Of a stretch of DNA of 64,000 bases, positions 50,601 to 56,934 are shown one piece after another. The position numbers and the translations under genes were made by a program. Each line of letters opens with the position of its first letter. Position 1 is the stretch's first letter. The stretch lies in assembly GCF_001039355.2 (NCBI RefSeq), contig NW_019775169.1:410259-474258 (forward strand), given 5' to 3'. Source of the stretch: Lingula anatina (lineage: Eukaryota > Brachiopoda > Lingulata > Lingulida > Lingulidae). The notes beneath the pieces were generated by a model. The model was not told the origin of the DNA. It saw nothing but the letters and a program-made list of their open reading frames with translations, and searched no databases.

Positions 50601-53600
50601 TTGGAGAATTAGTTTTTCTTTTAAAAATTAAGACCTAGTAGTGCTATTATTATTTCAGTGTGAAATGTGTTGTTTTAATTGGTATTATCAACTGTAATTA
50701 AAGTAATTTCTCACTAATTTTAGAACGGAACTGATTATTTGCAATCAGCAAAATTATGATCTATATATAATTGCTTGAACTGTGACAGGAAAATTAAGAG
50801 TAATGAGTTGGGCACAGAGCAAAATATTTTACTTCTGATCCAACAAAGTTATAAATCTTGAAATGATAGAATATTTGAAATTTATGAGGAATTACTGCTT
50901 ATTCAAATGTTTGTGTATTGTTTTTTGTTAAAAAAGGATTACTAACTTATCTTATAACAGTATTATAGAAAAAATGCCCATAAGATATATATCTCTTTTT
51001 GTGTAACTATGTAAGGCAACCAAATGATTTCTCATGAAATATTTGAAATGTAAATATTATAGTTATTACTTTATATGGAAATCTTTATTGCTACCGGTAT
51101 CTTTATTACTATCCATTAATGGACATAATTAAACAATATAGATTCACTTATATTTTCCCATTAATTACATCTTAATATAATACTTAATTAATCTTGCCAC
51201 TAAGAAACTGGATTATGCGGATCCTCCACAAGTTTGTAGCATTATTTGCATGCATTCACAAGGCCTGTTCAGACAGAGACCACTGGACTGGAAATCATCC
51301 TAACTCATGTTATATATATACAATATAATGGAGAAAGTTTATGTATATTTCCAGTCCAAAATGGTCATTGTCTGAGCAGACTCTTAGGTTCACTTCCTGT
51401 TAAAATGTGACACTTGGTTCACCTCAAAAATGCACATGCTGTTTTTTATGTATCAAGATTCTTTGCCCTATTTTTAAAGACAATTGTTATATTATTGTTG
51501 TACTGAATTACATTTGCGGTGAGCATTTTTATGTCACATTTACCTTGAAGCTCAACCTAGCTCTTTTTTCTTTCTAGAAATGTTACTTAAGACCTCAAAT
51601 ACAGTGTGGAGTGCATGTTCTGCCTTTAGAATTCTAACAACTGAAAATTTGAGAAAAATATTAATTTTGTTGATCTTCTCACTTGTTTGCTTATTGGTCT
51701 ATGATATTCTTTAGATCCATGATTATTGCAAATACGTTCATTCTTGCTTTTTATTGGTTTCAGTAATTATTTCTGCATGATCAAATTTTCTTAAATTCTG
51801 TTGTATTTAGGTGATGGTAGTGTCGAGTTATTACACGAGGAGATGCCTATTAAAAATTGGATGTTTTCCCTTTGCCTGATTTAAAAAAAACAATGTTTCA
51901 ACATTATTTTCTCTCTCTCTCTCCCTTTACAAGGTCAAGGTCATCTCTTTACATGTCTGAATGTCATCTTTGCAATGCTTTACCAGTACCCTAGCATGGT
52001 TCTATTAATATGTAGAAAATAGAGAAGAAAGTCAATTCGTAGTGATTGATAACAATAAAATGCTTCAGTATTATCTAACAAATCTGAACATTAGATATGC
52101 ACTTAATAAGATAGGAAAGTGGAATAGCCATTTGTGGTTGGTTATCAATTAATATATGTGGAAGGATGGGACCATTTGAGAATTAACTGTTTTGGTATAC
52201 TTATATTAATTTTCTTATTCATTTATCAACTTCTGCTATGATTTATGAAAACAGTTACTTTGAGCTATACCTGAAGATAAAGATGAGCTTCAAAACTTTC
52301 AGACCTATTCTTTGGCATCAAGTATATACATTATACTAGTATATCTGGGTCTGCAGGATAGTAGAAAATTACTAAACGGTTTTGGTTTTAACTGGTATTG
52401 GTCTAATGTGTGATTTACTATATGTATTACAATTTGTATCAATTATATCAGGAGTTGAGCAAAGCAAAGCAATCGGAAACTCTGCATCCCCTCAAATTTG
52501 CCCTGCATTCCCTAGTAGCGAACTCTTCACAGTTTGCATTGGAGGTAATTGTATACATTACGTACTATAAAACTGATATACTGCATGCTGTAGAGAGTGG
52601 AGCTCGGTGTGAGGATGGATTCACTTCTTTATGTTTCTCTTCTGCTTTCAGTACAACAAGAAAACGGCTTCATAAAAAACTGCACAGATTTCCCTATACT
52701 TACATTTTTTTCACTCTCTCACAAATTAGTGCCTAGAGTTATGGACCTATTTTTATATTAATTCCATGGATATGTTCAAATTTATTATTTATGCATGCAG
52801 GGTGTTCATTTGTCATTGTGTAGGGTTAAGTGAGCACAAGGATGAGGAATGTCGATAAAAGAACTTTTTCTATGATCACCAAAGCTGGTCACTTATGAGG
52901 CGGCTTTTTAGAGGTGTACTTCTATGAAACTTGCCACAGATATTAGGCTCAAGCACATTTTAGAAATCTGAAACAAATCAAGTTACTGTAGCAAAATAAG
53001 ACATTTTAGACATTAGCATTGTGACATTAGCTTTATTTTTGCTATGTATTTTTTTTCTTTTTTTGCATTTCGATAAACTTTTTTCACATCTGCCCCCGAC
53101 GCAGTTATGCCTGCCTTTGTTCCAGGTCATAAAATTTCTTACCATGTGATTTTTTGTTGGCTGTGACATTAGAAAATCATGTTATTTGTGCACTATGAAC
53201 ATTTTTGTGCCATTTCAAGACAGAATGGCCTTTTATTTAGTATTTGTTAATGTTGCAATGTGTTTTCATGTGAAGTATTTTTAAATGCATGTTAAAATCC
53301 ACTTGGTAACCAGGGGCAACACAATATACAGTGCAGCTGTAAATTAGATTTTGTATATATTTTTAGGTAGTGAATTGATGAAAAATGAATAGATATGAAT
53401 TCCATATGAGACTGATAATATTACAACTAGTCTTGCAACTGTTTATTTTCATGTTAAAACAGAACTGCGCCAACCCTGTATTTGACATTATTCGAGTGCT
53501 GTGAAGATTTTAGTTGGTGGTTGTTACAAACTAACTTAATTTATTATTATTACCCCCATCATGCAACAGATGTCCAGTAATTTGGCATCATCGCGGAGCA

Positions 53601-56088
53601 AGAGCCTTGGGGCGGAGGATTTTTTAAAGCATGTAGTTCAGGGCGATGATTGGTTTAATTATAAAATTCCCAAAAAACCTGCCTCTCTCCGTCAAAGAAG
53701 CCGAGGTGGCAAGTCAAAAGACTGGGATAAAAAGGTGTTTAGATTCTAGGTTTTTGATGGTGTGGTTGCTTCCATGTTTCAGTGTTGATTTTGATTTTTT
53801 GGGTTTATTAGTTTTTTCTTTTTGTTTTTAAATGTTAGTTCTTTATGGATACATTTTAGGATTTGGAATAATGTGGGTTTCTTGCAGCTATTGTATTTTT
53901 GTGCCCCTTTTACATCTTTCCTTACCTCATTGCTTTTTTTGGCAGAAAAACTTAAAAGAGATTAGGTTGGTTTTTATATGTGTTGGGTTTATCGTATTTG
54001 TGTGTTGATGTTCTTGCAGAACATTAGTGTCTTAAAAACTTAGAGATAGCTATTGTATTTAGGCACTTGTTATTATTTTCATTATTTGTTTTCTCTGTAT
54101 GACTTCAGCTGATTTTCATAGGCCTTTCAACATCATTATGTGTAATAGTAAAAAAGTTCAATGTTACTTCACCTTCTTAATCCAGTGTCTTTTATGAGAA
54201 CATAGTTGCAACAAGGAGATGAGATGCTTACTTTCAGTGTGTTTTTTTTCCCTAATTTTGGCTAATTTCACATCCGTGGTCTTTCTTTTACTTAGCTATG
54301 AAACTAACCATTTATGTATTAATCAATATCTAAACATGTCATATATGTGGGTGTTTTGTTAATCTTCCTATTGAAGCCTATGTTCTTTCATTAGGATAGA
54401 TGTAGAAGTTTAATATTCTTATAGTGTAGGTCTGACATACCGTTTTAGTATAGAACTTAGTAACTGTTAGATATCTCTTGCTCTTAGTCTGTGTCTAGGG
54501 TGAAAAGAGTGTAGAGTGGGTGATGGAGAGGTTCAATGTGGTAATTGAGACATTAGGTTGTGTTGGGATGAGGCTGTACCACCTAATGTGTTAGTTGAGA
54601 CAATCATTGTGTTTGGATGAGACCAGTATTTGTGTTAACAAATTGTGTTTGATGGTAAAGCAGTTCATTTTTAGATATAAGGTCATGAGTATTTTAATGT
54701 AAGACTCATCCTAAGTTTAGCATCCATGAATGATATTTAAAATGCAAAGTTCAAGAATTGAGATGGAAGTATGTTACTATGATTTATATGCTTTCAGAAT
54801 TTGTAATACTTTTTTTATTGTAAAATCACATATTCAGCGCTTTCTGTAGATTCTACACATATGACACCATGCTGGTCATTTGAATCAATTCCGGATTGAT
54901 TTTTAAACTAAGAAAACTTGATATAACTTTCCATATCTGATTTATTTCCAGCATTCCATCAGTCGAGATTGTTTCACTCTGAAGTTTGACATGTTTGAGG
55001 AGTTAGACATAGAAATAGTCACCGCAGTGGCAGGCGTGACACTCAGGTTAGACATGGAAGTCCATGACAGCTAAATCTGATGAAACCCTTTATGGTTTTC
55101 TTTTTGAAACAAATGAGAACAAATTATTTTTGTCAGAAGGTTAGGCAATGGATGCATCCTTATAATTTGAGGAAAATGCAATAACATTTTAGATGAAGTG
55201 TTAGTGAGTGTCTCTTTGGACAATAGTAGAGTGTGCCACCATGAATATTTTTAGTATAGTTGCCCAAGTAGATGTTGATTTGGAGCAGGTTGATCAAAGC
55301 GTATAAACTACTCGAGGTTAAAGGAAAAGCAGGAATGAATCATAGTGAAATTGGTCAAAAGATATATTAGATACTTAACAGTGCATTCATGTATTATAAT
55401 AGAGACTGAACTGTAAGTAACACATTTTACAAATTTGATACTTTGTTGAATATTTCCTACTCTAGTAAGAACAAAATTTTGATGATTTATTTTCTTTGAA
55501 TTAAAGGGATGCCTTGTTGCCTTTATGTGAAAAGCGAGCGATCATTGTGGACAAGCTGAACGTGTTCATAGACGCCTCTCACACCCCTCTGAAACTCGAA
55601 TTTGATACATTCCATCTAGGAGGAACCCAGCTCACGGTGAAAGGTAGGGACTGGCTTGTCTTGTTTTCAGCTCCCCATGGTGTTGTGTAATATCGTATCA
55701 TAGGGGAAACTGTAACTGGCTCCTGTGTGGCAGTGGCAGGAATTTGCGAAAAGGACTGTGGTCAGAATATTTTCAACAAAGACAGTGGCTGGAAACAGAG
55801 GTAAGTTGTAGCTTGTCTTGATTTCAGTCCACCATTTGATAACTGGATCCTGACGGCCTGTCTTAAATTTGGACAAGGTATCAAACACCCCATCTTGACA
55901 GAAGTTCGTTGACCAGCAGGCCTGGAGGTGGAGTCTATAATCTCAGAACCCTTCATCCCCCTGTATCCTGGAGCTGACTGAAGTAGGAACTGGCTTATAT
56001 TTTGAATGCGGCTATAAAGTTGTGATAGTTCCAGTTTTATTTCAGTTTCAGATACCGCCCTGTGAAGAAGAAAAAGAAGGATGTGTAA
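12462..56088 (+). CDS. PLEKHG5: PLEKHG5-like RhoGEF gene, 5' portion: Cys/His module and Ras-binding-like domain
   Basis: PLEKHG5 (Syx/Tech) activates RhoA through a DH-PH module and acts at cell junctions and in neurons. This is family knowledge; the DH-PH exons are not in the window. The core exons 47728-47863 (duplicate 49180-49315), 49843-50110, 50433-50514, optional 53570-53734, 54952-55046 and 55507-55643 join without a frame break. They encode VCHHSDC..CAECDKTLH, then GHLRFDLP, an EEEEGEDE acidic linker, a KRKKVVKKK basic stretch, RDCFTLKFD and LPLCEKR..PLKLEF. From memory, vertebrate PLEKHG5 has the same order: VCHHADC, LCEACD, GHVRFDLP, poly-Glu, a Lys-rich stretch, ECFTLKFDL and LLPVFERKG. 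Upstream, several alternative first exons feed the core. Exons 55734-55800 and 56046-56088 supply a predicted short C terminus. With the 45996 start, the short form would have 310 residues, or 365 with the optional exon. The gene name is fairly sure; isoform structure is inferred from splice sites and phase. Confidence 0.8.
12515..12760 (+). repeat. Purine-only AGG/GGA minisatellite
   Basis: Several copies of a unit of about 60 bp containing GGAGGAGGAATGAATGGGAG and GGGGTGAGGG begin three bases after a 5' splice site. The strand bias (almost no pyrimidines) could allow G-quadruplex or triplex structure. Open frames on both strands are low-complexity artefacts. Confidence 0.85.
12826..12945 (+). 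repeat. GA-rich low-complexity tract
   Basis: Interrupted (GA)n and (GAAA)n repeats. The apparent Arg/Glu/Lys-rich open frame is not a gene. Confidence 0.85.
12946..15049. other. Intron, nothing recognised
   Basis: AT-rich sequence between the 12462 exon and the next candidate first exon. No exon, RNA gene or element could be supported. Confidence 0.5.
15050..15104 (+). CDS. PLEKHG5: Alternative first coding exon (MSMLGAMRK..)
   Basis: The first ATG after an in-frame TAA at 15035 sits in a good context (GCCATGA). The exon encodes a short basic N terminus, MSMLGAMRKAARKLSLDT, and ends in phase 1 at CAG|gtagag. It can join the 15585 exon to read ..LDTGLSLMKYNK. With exons 15585 and 27554 it would give a 333-residue short form. 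Confidence 0.5.
15152..15183 (+). repeat. (GT)n microsatellite
   Basis: About 15 uninterrupted TG units. Confidence 0.9.
15585..15641 (+). CDS. PLEKHG5: PLEKHG5-like locus exon (LSLMKYNK..)
   Basis: A strong acceptor, ATTATCTGTTTCCAG, and donor AAAG|gtgagg bound 57 bases, phase 1 in and out. It encodes LSLMKYNKISESGMQKMK. Being phase-symmetric and a multiple of three, it can be included or skipped without frame change. Confidence 0.6.
16029..16193. mobile_element. 165-bp MITE with 5-bp target-site duplication CAAAG
   Basis: The terminal inverted repeats are CTGGGGTAGTGCTAAC at the left and, as complement of the right end, CTGGGGTAGCGCTAGC. Identical CAAAG copies flank the element at 16024-16028 and 16194-16198. 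There is no open frame. This is one of the best-defined non-autonomous DNA transposons in the window. Confidence 0.85.
16700..16868 (+). mobile_element. GACGGTCAG-family element, copy 2 (full length)
   Basis: The left end CAGGGGCAGATTGAGG and right end CTGGATCCGTCCCTG are imperfect inverted repeats, which suggests a MITE. The internal landmarks of the family are all present. Confidence 0.75.
17585..17770 (+). mobile_element. Degenerate CAGGCCCGTAGCCAG-family MITE
   Basis: It shares GTCAGCAATTTCAAA, the G-run and AAAGTGGGCCTTT with the left half of the elements at 47260 and 48712, then GAGTGGACC. The right end is decayed. Confidence 0.5.
20433..20675 (+). repeat. Dispersed repeat, copy 1 (related to 28185-28435)
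   Basis: It shares with the later copy CAGGCTATTACA, GTTAACT, a C-rich block, GCATAATTA, a GGTACA..TACCTCTCAATGT stretch and CTATATA..CTGTTG. It is probably a short non-autonomous element. Confidence 0.55.
22177..22228 (+). CDS. Possible alternative first coding exon (MLGFGRTF..)
   Basis: The ATG is the first in frame after a TGA at 22114. Seventeen codons (MLGFGRTFAVLGLASSP) precede a donor CACCAG|gtgcgt in phase 1, which fits the 27554 exon. The product would start with a hydrophobic stretch. Only phase, donor and strand support it, so it may be spurious. Confidence 0.35.
22229..25424. other. Intron / possible 5' UTR, nothing coding recognised
   Basis: It contains a poly(A) run at about 23283-23311 and otherwise unremarkable AT-rich sequence. 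The last part may be the 5' UTR of the 25475 first exon. Confidence 0.4.
25475..25556 (+). CDS. PLEKHG5: Alternative first coding exon (MSDMAGLHW..)
   Basis: The ATG has G at -3, and an in-frame TGA lies at 25424. Twenty-seven codons encode MSDMAGLHWMDTLDD then VFLSPTCTPTST, an acidic and Ser/Thr-rich N terminus. The donor ACAG|gtgagt is in phase 1. It joins the 27554 exon in frame, reading ..STDEADMLCRL. It is the most convincing of the phase-1 first exons. Confidence 0.6.
25612..26155 (+). repeat. Compound microsatellite block (TC)n, (CA)n, (GA)n, (GT)n
   Basis: Several pure dinucleotide runs lie within about 550 bases directly downstream of a candidate first exon. Open frames on both strands through here encode only Ser/Leu or Arg/Glu repeats and are not genes. 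Confidence 0.9.
26637..26690 (+). repeat. (TTTA)n microsatellite
   Basis: About thirteen uninterrupted TTTA units. Confidence 0.9.
26791..26924 (+). mobile_element. GACGGTCAG-family element, copy 3
   Basis: Family landmarks GAAGATGGTCGG, TGGAGGATGGAT, GGAAGACTGTCAG and terminal CTGGATCAGCCCCTG are present. The left terminus is truncated or diverged. Confidence 0.7.
27349..27498. mobile_element. 150-bp inverted-repeat element just upstream of an exon
   Basis: The left arm begins GGGCTCGGTAACTTGAAAGC. The right arm, read as complement, begins GGGCCCCGTAACTCGAAAGC. The arms are about 31 bp with some mismatches. The element ends 55 bases before exon 27554, close to or within the branch-point region. 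Confidence 0.75.
27554..27609 (+). CDS. PLEKHG5: PLEKHG5 exon with CxxC (first part of the Cys/His module)
   Basis: The acceptor is TATTCTTCCAG and the donor CAAG|gtaagc. The exon enters in phase 1 and ends in phase 0. It encodes DEADMLCRLCRGLRSKAVK and runs on in frame into VCHHSDC. Vertebrate PLEKHG5, from memory, also has a cysteine pair and a basic stretch directly before its VCHHADC segment. Isoforms starting at 41436 or 45996 would skip this CxxC. Confidence 0.7.
27838..27945 (+). mobile_element. CAGGCCCGTAGCCAG-family MITE, 3' fragment
   Basis: ATGTACCTAGGTCAA, GAGTGCACCTTTTCC, GCAAAAGGG and CCTCCCTGGCT match the right half of the elements at 47260 and 48712. Confidence 0.6.
28185..28435 (+). 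repeat. Dispersed repeat, copy 2 (related to 20433-20675)
   Basis: It shares the landmarks given for copy 1 and contains two poly(C) runs, the first about 35 bases long at 28204-28238. Confidence 0.55.
28841..34315 (+). repeat. Long duplicated block, copy 1 (haplotype A)
   Basis: These 5.5 kb align almost collinearly with 34318-40043, with scattered substitutions and small indels, and end at a single n at 34316. The last 1.2 kb recurs without visible difference at 40217-41434. No coding exon was recognised inside; it is intron or 5' UTR of the PLEKHG5-like gene. An assembly duplication of two alleles is the simplest explanation. Confidence 0.9.
34316..34316. other. Single-n join
   Basis: Exactly here the sequence jumps back to the start of the repeated block. 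Some scaffolding programs, as I recall, write one lower-case n where contigs should overlap but the overlap was not resolved. Confidence 0.8.
38841..39058. mobile_element. Element present in only one haplotype copy
   Basis: Relative to the matching place in copy 1 (about 33385) and copy 3 (about 40510), copy 2 has extra sequence bounded by TATG at 38837-38840 and 39055-39058, a probable target duplication. Its ends contain TTAGATCGATCT and its complement AGATCGATCTAA as imperfect inverted repeats. No open frame is present. This looks like a recent MITE insertion. Confidence 0.8.
39988..40043 (+). CDS. PLEKHG5: Truncated second copy of the MSKMKH first exon
   Basis: These 56 bases match the start of the exon at 41436 and then run into a 173-N gap. 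It should be treated as the allelic copy of that exon, not as a separate exon. Confidence 0.75.
40044..40216. other. Assembly gap (173 N)
   Basis: A run of N splits the haplotype B copy from a repeat of haplotype A sequence. Predicted proteins spanning it are meaningless. Confidence 1.
40217..41434 (+). repeat. Third copy of the block's 3' end (same as 33098-34315)
   Basis: At every point compared, the sequence is the same as copy 1 with a constant offset of 7119 bases, and it runs on into the intact exon at 41436. This indicates that one contig end was used twice in the scaffold. Confidence 0.85.
41436..41693 (+). CDS. PLEKHG5: Alternative first coding exon (MSKMKHLRV..)
   Basis: The ATG follows an in-frame TAA at 41406. 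Eighty-six codons encode a basic start (MSKMKHLRVSPKMYRRHS) and then an acidic Ser/Asp-rich part (SDSEDDVSESE). The donor ATG|gtaagt is strong and ends in phase 0, so the next exon reads ..NKCMVCHHSDC. The balanced composition and length make this a convincing coding exon. The short product from here would have 361 residues, or 416 with the 53570 exon. Confidence 0.75.
41694..45983. other. Intron with G-rich runs; nothing coding supported
   Basis: Poly(G) runs lie near 41766-41784, 41999-42010 and 42195-42216. The stretch 44739-45652 has several modest open frames but no recognisable domain; it may be 5' UTR of the 45996 exon. Confidence 0.45.
45996..46100 (+). CDS. PLEKHG5: Alternative first coding exon (MEDDHQLVV..)
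   Basis: The ATG is in a strong context (GAACATGG) after an in-frame TAA at 45984. Thirty-five codons encode an acidic, Ser-rich N terminus (MEDDHQLVVVKEVDLSSSSS) ending ..VVHVYSV. The donor GTG|gtgagt is in phase 0, giving ..YSVVCHHSDC. It is the closest upstream first exon to the shared core. Confidence 0.7.
46805..46905 (+). repeat. (AAT)n-rich microsatellite
   Basis: An interrupted AAT/A-rich tract found in only one of the two duplicated copies. Confidence 0.85.
47260..47428. mobile_element. 169-bp MITE with CAGGCCCGTAGCCAG ends and TCTAG target duplication
   Basis: The left terminus CAGGCCCGTAGCCAG and right terminus CTGGCTGCGGGCCTG are inverted repeats matching at 14 of 15 positions. 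TCTAG flanks the element on both sides (47255-47259 and 47429-47433). Fragments of the family are at 7110, 17585 and 27838. Confidence 0.85.
47728..47863 (+). CDS. PLEKHG5: PLEKHG5 core exon: Cys/His-rich module (first assembled copy)
   Basis: The acceptor is TATCTTCACAG and the donor AAAG|gtaaca; 136 bases, phase 0 to phase 1. It encodes VCHHSDCQEQNG, then CAECDKTLH and SHEGHLRFDLP. Cys and His spacing (C-x4-C, C-x2-C, following His) suggests zinc binding, and the order matches vertebrate PLEKHG5 as I recall it. An identical copy lies at 49180. Because 136 is not a multiple of three, using both in one transcript would shift the frame. Confidence 0.88.
47901..47901. other. Single-n join between the two copies
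   Basis: The sequence jumps from intron downstream of the Cys/His exon back to the start of the block, TTTGAACTGCGGAATAG. Confidence 0.8.
48712..48880. mobile_element. Second assembled copy of the 169-bp MITE
   Basis: Same sequence as 47260-47428 at an offset of 1452. Probably the same genomic insertion counted twice. Confidence 0.8.
49180..49315 (+). CDS. PLEKHG5: PLEKHG5 core exon: Cys/His-rich module (second assembled copy)
   Basis: Identical to 47728-47863, including splice sites. It splices in phase 1 to 49843. If the duplication is an artefact, this is the one real exon; if real, the two copies must be mutually exclusive. Confidence 0.85.
49512..49842 (+). repeat. PLEKHG5: Tandem array repeating the intron's 3' splice-site region
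   Basis: About five units of 75-86 bp each hold a pyrimidine tract, (TCTC)CAG, a CTTTT..CC..TCCCA stretch and ATAATAACAT..TTTACATGTAAT. Intact CAG decoys are at 49524, 49673 and 49756; one unit near 49598 has lost its AG. The real acceptor at 49842 is the last unit, and the first bases of the exon (TTTTCACCTCGGGGTTCCC) resemble the repeat. Splicing to the decoys at 49673 or 49756 would add intron sequence with stop codons. Confidence 0.75.
49843..50110 (+). CDS. PLEKHG5: PLEKHG5 core exon: acidic linker
   Basis: The acceptor is TTTCTCTCCAG and the donor GGG|gtaggt. The exon enters in phase 1 and ends in phase 2. It encodes FTSGFPHDLSSHSLP, then the acidic LEEEEGEDEPDTPV and a Gly/Ser-rich, probably disordered tail. 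Vertebrate PLEKHG5 has a poly-Glu linker at the same place. Confidence 0.82.
50290..50330 (+). repeat. C-rich tract followed by (CA)n
   Basis: Low-complexity sequence between two core exons. Confidence 0.85.
50433..50514 (+). CDS. PLEKHG5: PLEKHG5 core exon: Lys/Arg-rich stretch
   Basis: The acceptor is TTTTTCTTCCAG and the donor GAG|gtaaag. The exon enters in phase 2 and ends in phase 0. It encodes EQSQQSYGSLPRIKRKK then VVKKKFHNNE. The basic cluster occupies the same position as the Lys-rich stretch of the vertebrate protein and could act in membrane or nuclear targeting. Confidence 0.82.
50515..53560. other. Intron; nothing coding supported
   Basis: AT-rich. It holds an inverted repeat at 51265-51379. 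Open frames near 52382-52736 show no family resemblance or exon borders. Confidence 0.5.
51265..51379. repeat. Inverted repeat of about 31-34 bp arms
   Basis: CTGTTCAGACAGAGACCA and GGACTGGAAAT at the left are matched by the complement of ATTTCCAGTCC and TGGTCATTGTCTGAGCAG at the right, with a loop of about 50 bp. Probably a small MITE or a relic of one. Confidence 0.7.
53570..53734 (+). CDS. PLEKHG5: Optional PLEKHG5-locus exon, 55 codons
   Basis: Bounded by CAACAG and AAG|gtgttt, phase 0 on both sides and a multiple of three. It encodes LASSRSKSLGAEDFLKHV, then GDDWFNYKIPKKP and a basic end. I recall no counterpart in vertebrate PLEKHG5. An in-frame ATG at 53561 after a TAA at 53537 means it could instead be a first exon starting MQQMSSN. 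The donor is weak, so skipping is likely in some transcripts. Confidence 0.6.
53735..54951. other. Intron, nothing recognised
   Basis: AT- and T-rich with no supported exon or element. Confidence 0.6.
54952..55046 (+). CDS. PLEKHG5: PLEKHG5 core exon: start of Ras-binding-like domain
   Basis: The acceptor is TTATTTCCAG and the donor CTCAG|gttaga. The exon enters in phase 0 and ends in phase 2. It encodes SRDCFTLKFDMFEELDIEI, matching the first strands of the vertebrate domain (ECFTLKFDLN..IETEIV from memory). Confidence 0.9.
55507..55643 (+). CDS. PLEKHG5: PLEKHG5 core exon: rest of Ras-binding-like domain
   Basis: The acceptor is GAATTAAAG and the donor AAAG|gtaggg. The exon enters in phase 2 and ends in phase 1. 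It encodes DALLPLCEKRAIIVDKL, then SHTPLKLEFDTFHLGG and QLTVK. Vertebrate PLEKHG5 has LLPVFERKGIALGKV, NTPLSLTFEAYRFGG and YLRVK in the same order. In the full-length form it should splice to a phase-1 exon beyond the window. Confidence 0.92.
55734..55800 (+). CDS. PLEKHG5: Alternative exon after the Ras-binding-like domain
   Basis: The acceptor GTGTGGCAG and donor AGAG|gtaagt are good. The exon enters in phase 1 and ends in phase 2. It encodes AGICEKDCGQNIFNKDSGWK. A second acceptor six bases on (GGCAG at 55739) would drop two residues without changing frame. I recall no counterpart in vertebrates. Confidence 0.6.
56046..56088 (+). CDS. PLEKHG5: Short terminal exon with basic tail and stop
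   Basis: A TTTTATTTCAG acceptor and in-frame entry (phase 2) give FRYRPVKKKKKDV followed by TAA at 56086-56088. A second acceptor at 56051, six bases on, keeps the same frame. The tail is a lysine cluster that could bind acidic membranes. Together with 55734-55800 it gives a product lacking DH-PH. Confidence 0.6.
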
Positions 56089-56398
56089 TCAGTTGATTGA
56101 TTGATTGGTTCTATTTCTGATTGATTCTCTATGTACGTAACACATACATAAATATACTGCAGCTGTGTAGAACCTGAACTCACAGTTGCTGACTCTAAAC
56201 ATTCTCTGTGAACACCTTTTGTTTACAGCTGTTATTCTATCATTGCTGAGAAATTAGACAATAGTTCTACACATTTTGAGAAATGTCATGTTGGCAAAGA
56301 TGTCTTTGCATGAAAATTCCATCAAGTGTATAAAACTGTATGAAATGACTGGTTAGTTGAACCACTTGTATAGGGTTGTTATGACAAATATTTATTAT

Positions 56399-56404
56399 AA
56401 TAAA
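56399..56404 (+). terminator. PLEKHG5: Candidate poly(A) signal AATAAA for the short transcript
   Basis: AATAAA lies 310 bases after the stop at 56088. AATAAA is common in AT-rich DNA, so this is supportive rather than decisive. Confidence 0.4.
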
Positions 56405-56799
56405 TAATTTACTTTCAGCCATTTGCATATTGTAACAGTCACCATTTCACAATTGCTGTTCCATGTCTACATAGTTATGTTTTCCATTATTGAAAAGGGC
56501 ACACACATAATCAGAAATTGTCTCATTAAGTTGGATAAAATGGACTGCACTATGGATCGGATGTTCTGAAAATGTTTCAACATATTTGATAAGTTGATCA
56601 TTTTCCATTGATTGGTGCTTTTTGTGTGATTAACAAGATACAGTGTTGGGGATATATTTGATATTTTCATTGTCATGGTAATATGGATTATTTGTATTAG
56701 AATTAGCTTCTAATATAGTGTAGTAGGGATTAATTGGATGTTTTTCATCAAGCACTCCTTTGTCAGCATGTGCTAAATGACACAAGAATGATAAAATTA

Positions 56800-56934
56800 C
56801 TGGGGCTGATACAGATATATTTTCTGACAGTCTTCCAAATGATCTTTGTTGATCCATCCGACATAAAAAAATTAGATACCTGTCAGTGTTAACTTGAAAA
56901 TCTGGCTGTCGTGCGAGAGACCCAGAAAACGGTC
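56800..56934 (-). mobile_element. GACGGTCAG-family element, copy 4 (minus strand)
   Basis: Read on the minus strand, it contains the TGGATCAACAAAGATCATTT and GGAAGACTGTCAGAAAATAT landmarks, with a CTGATACAGATATA-type end replacing CTGGATCC. Confidence 0.7.
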
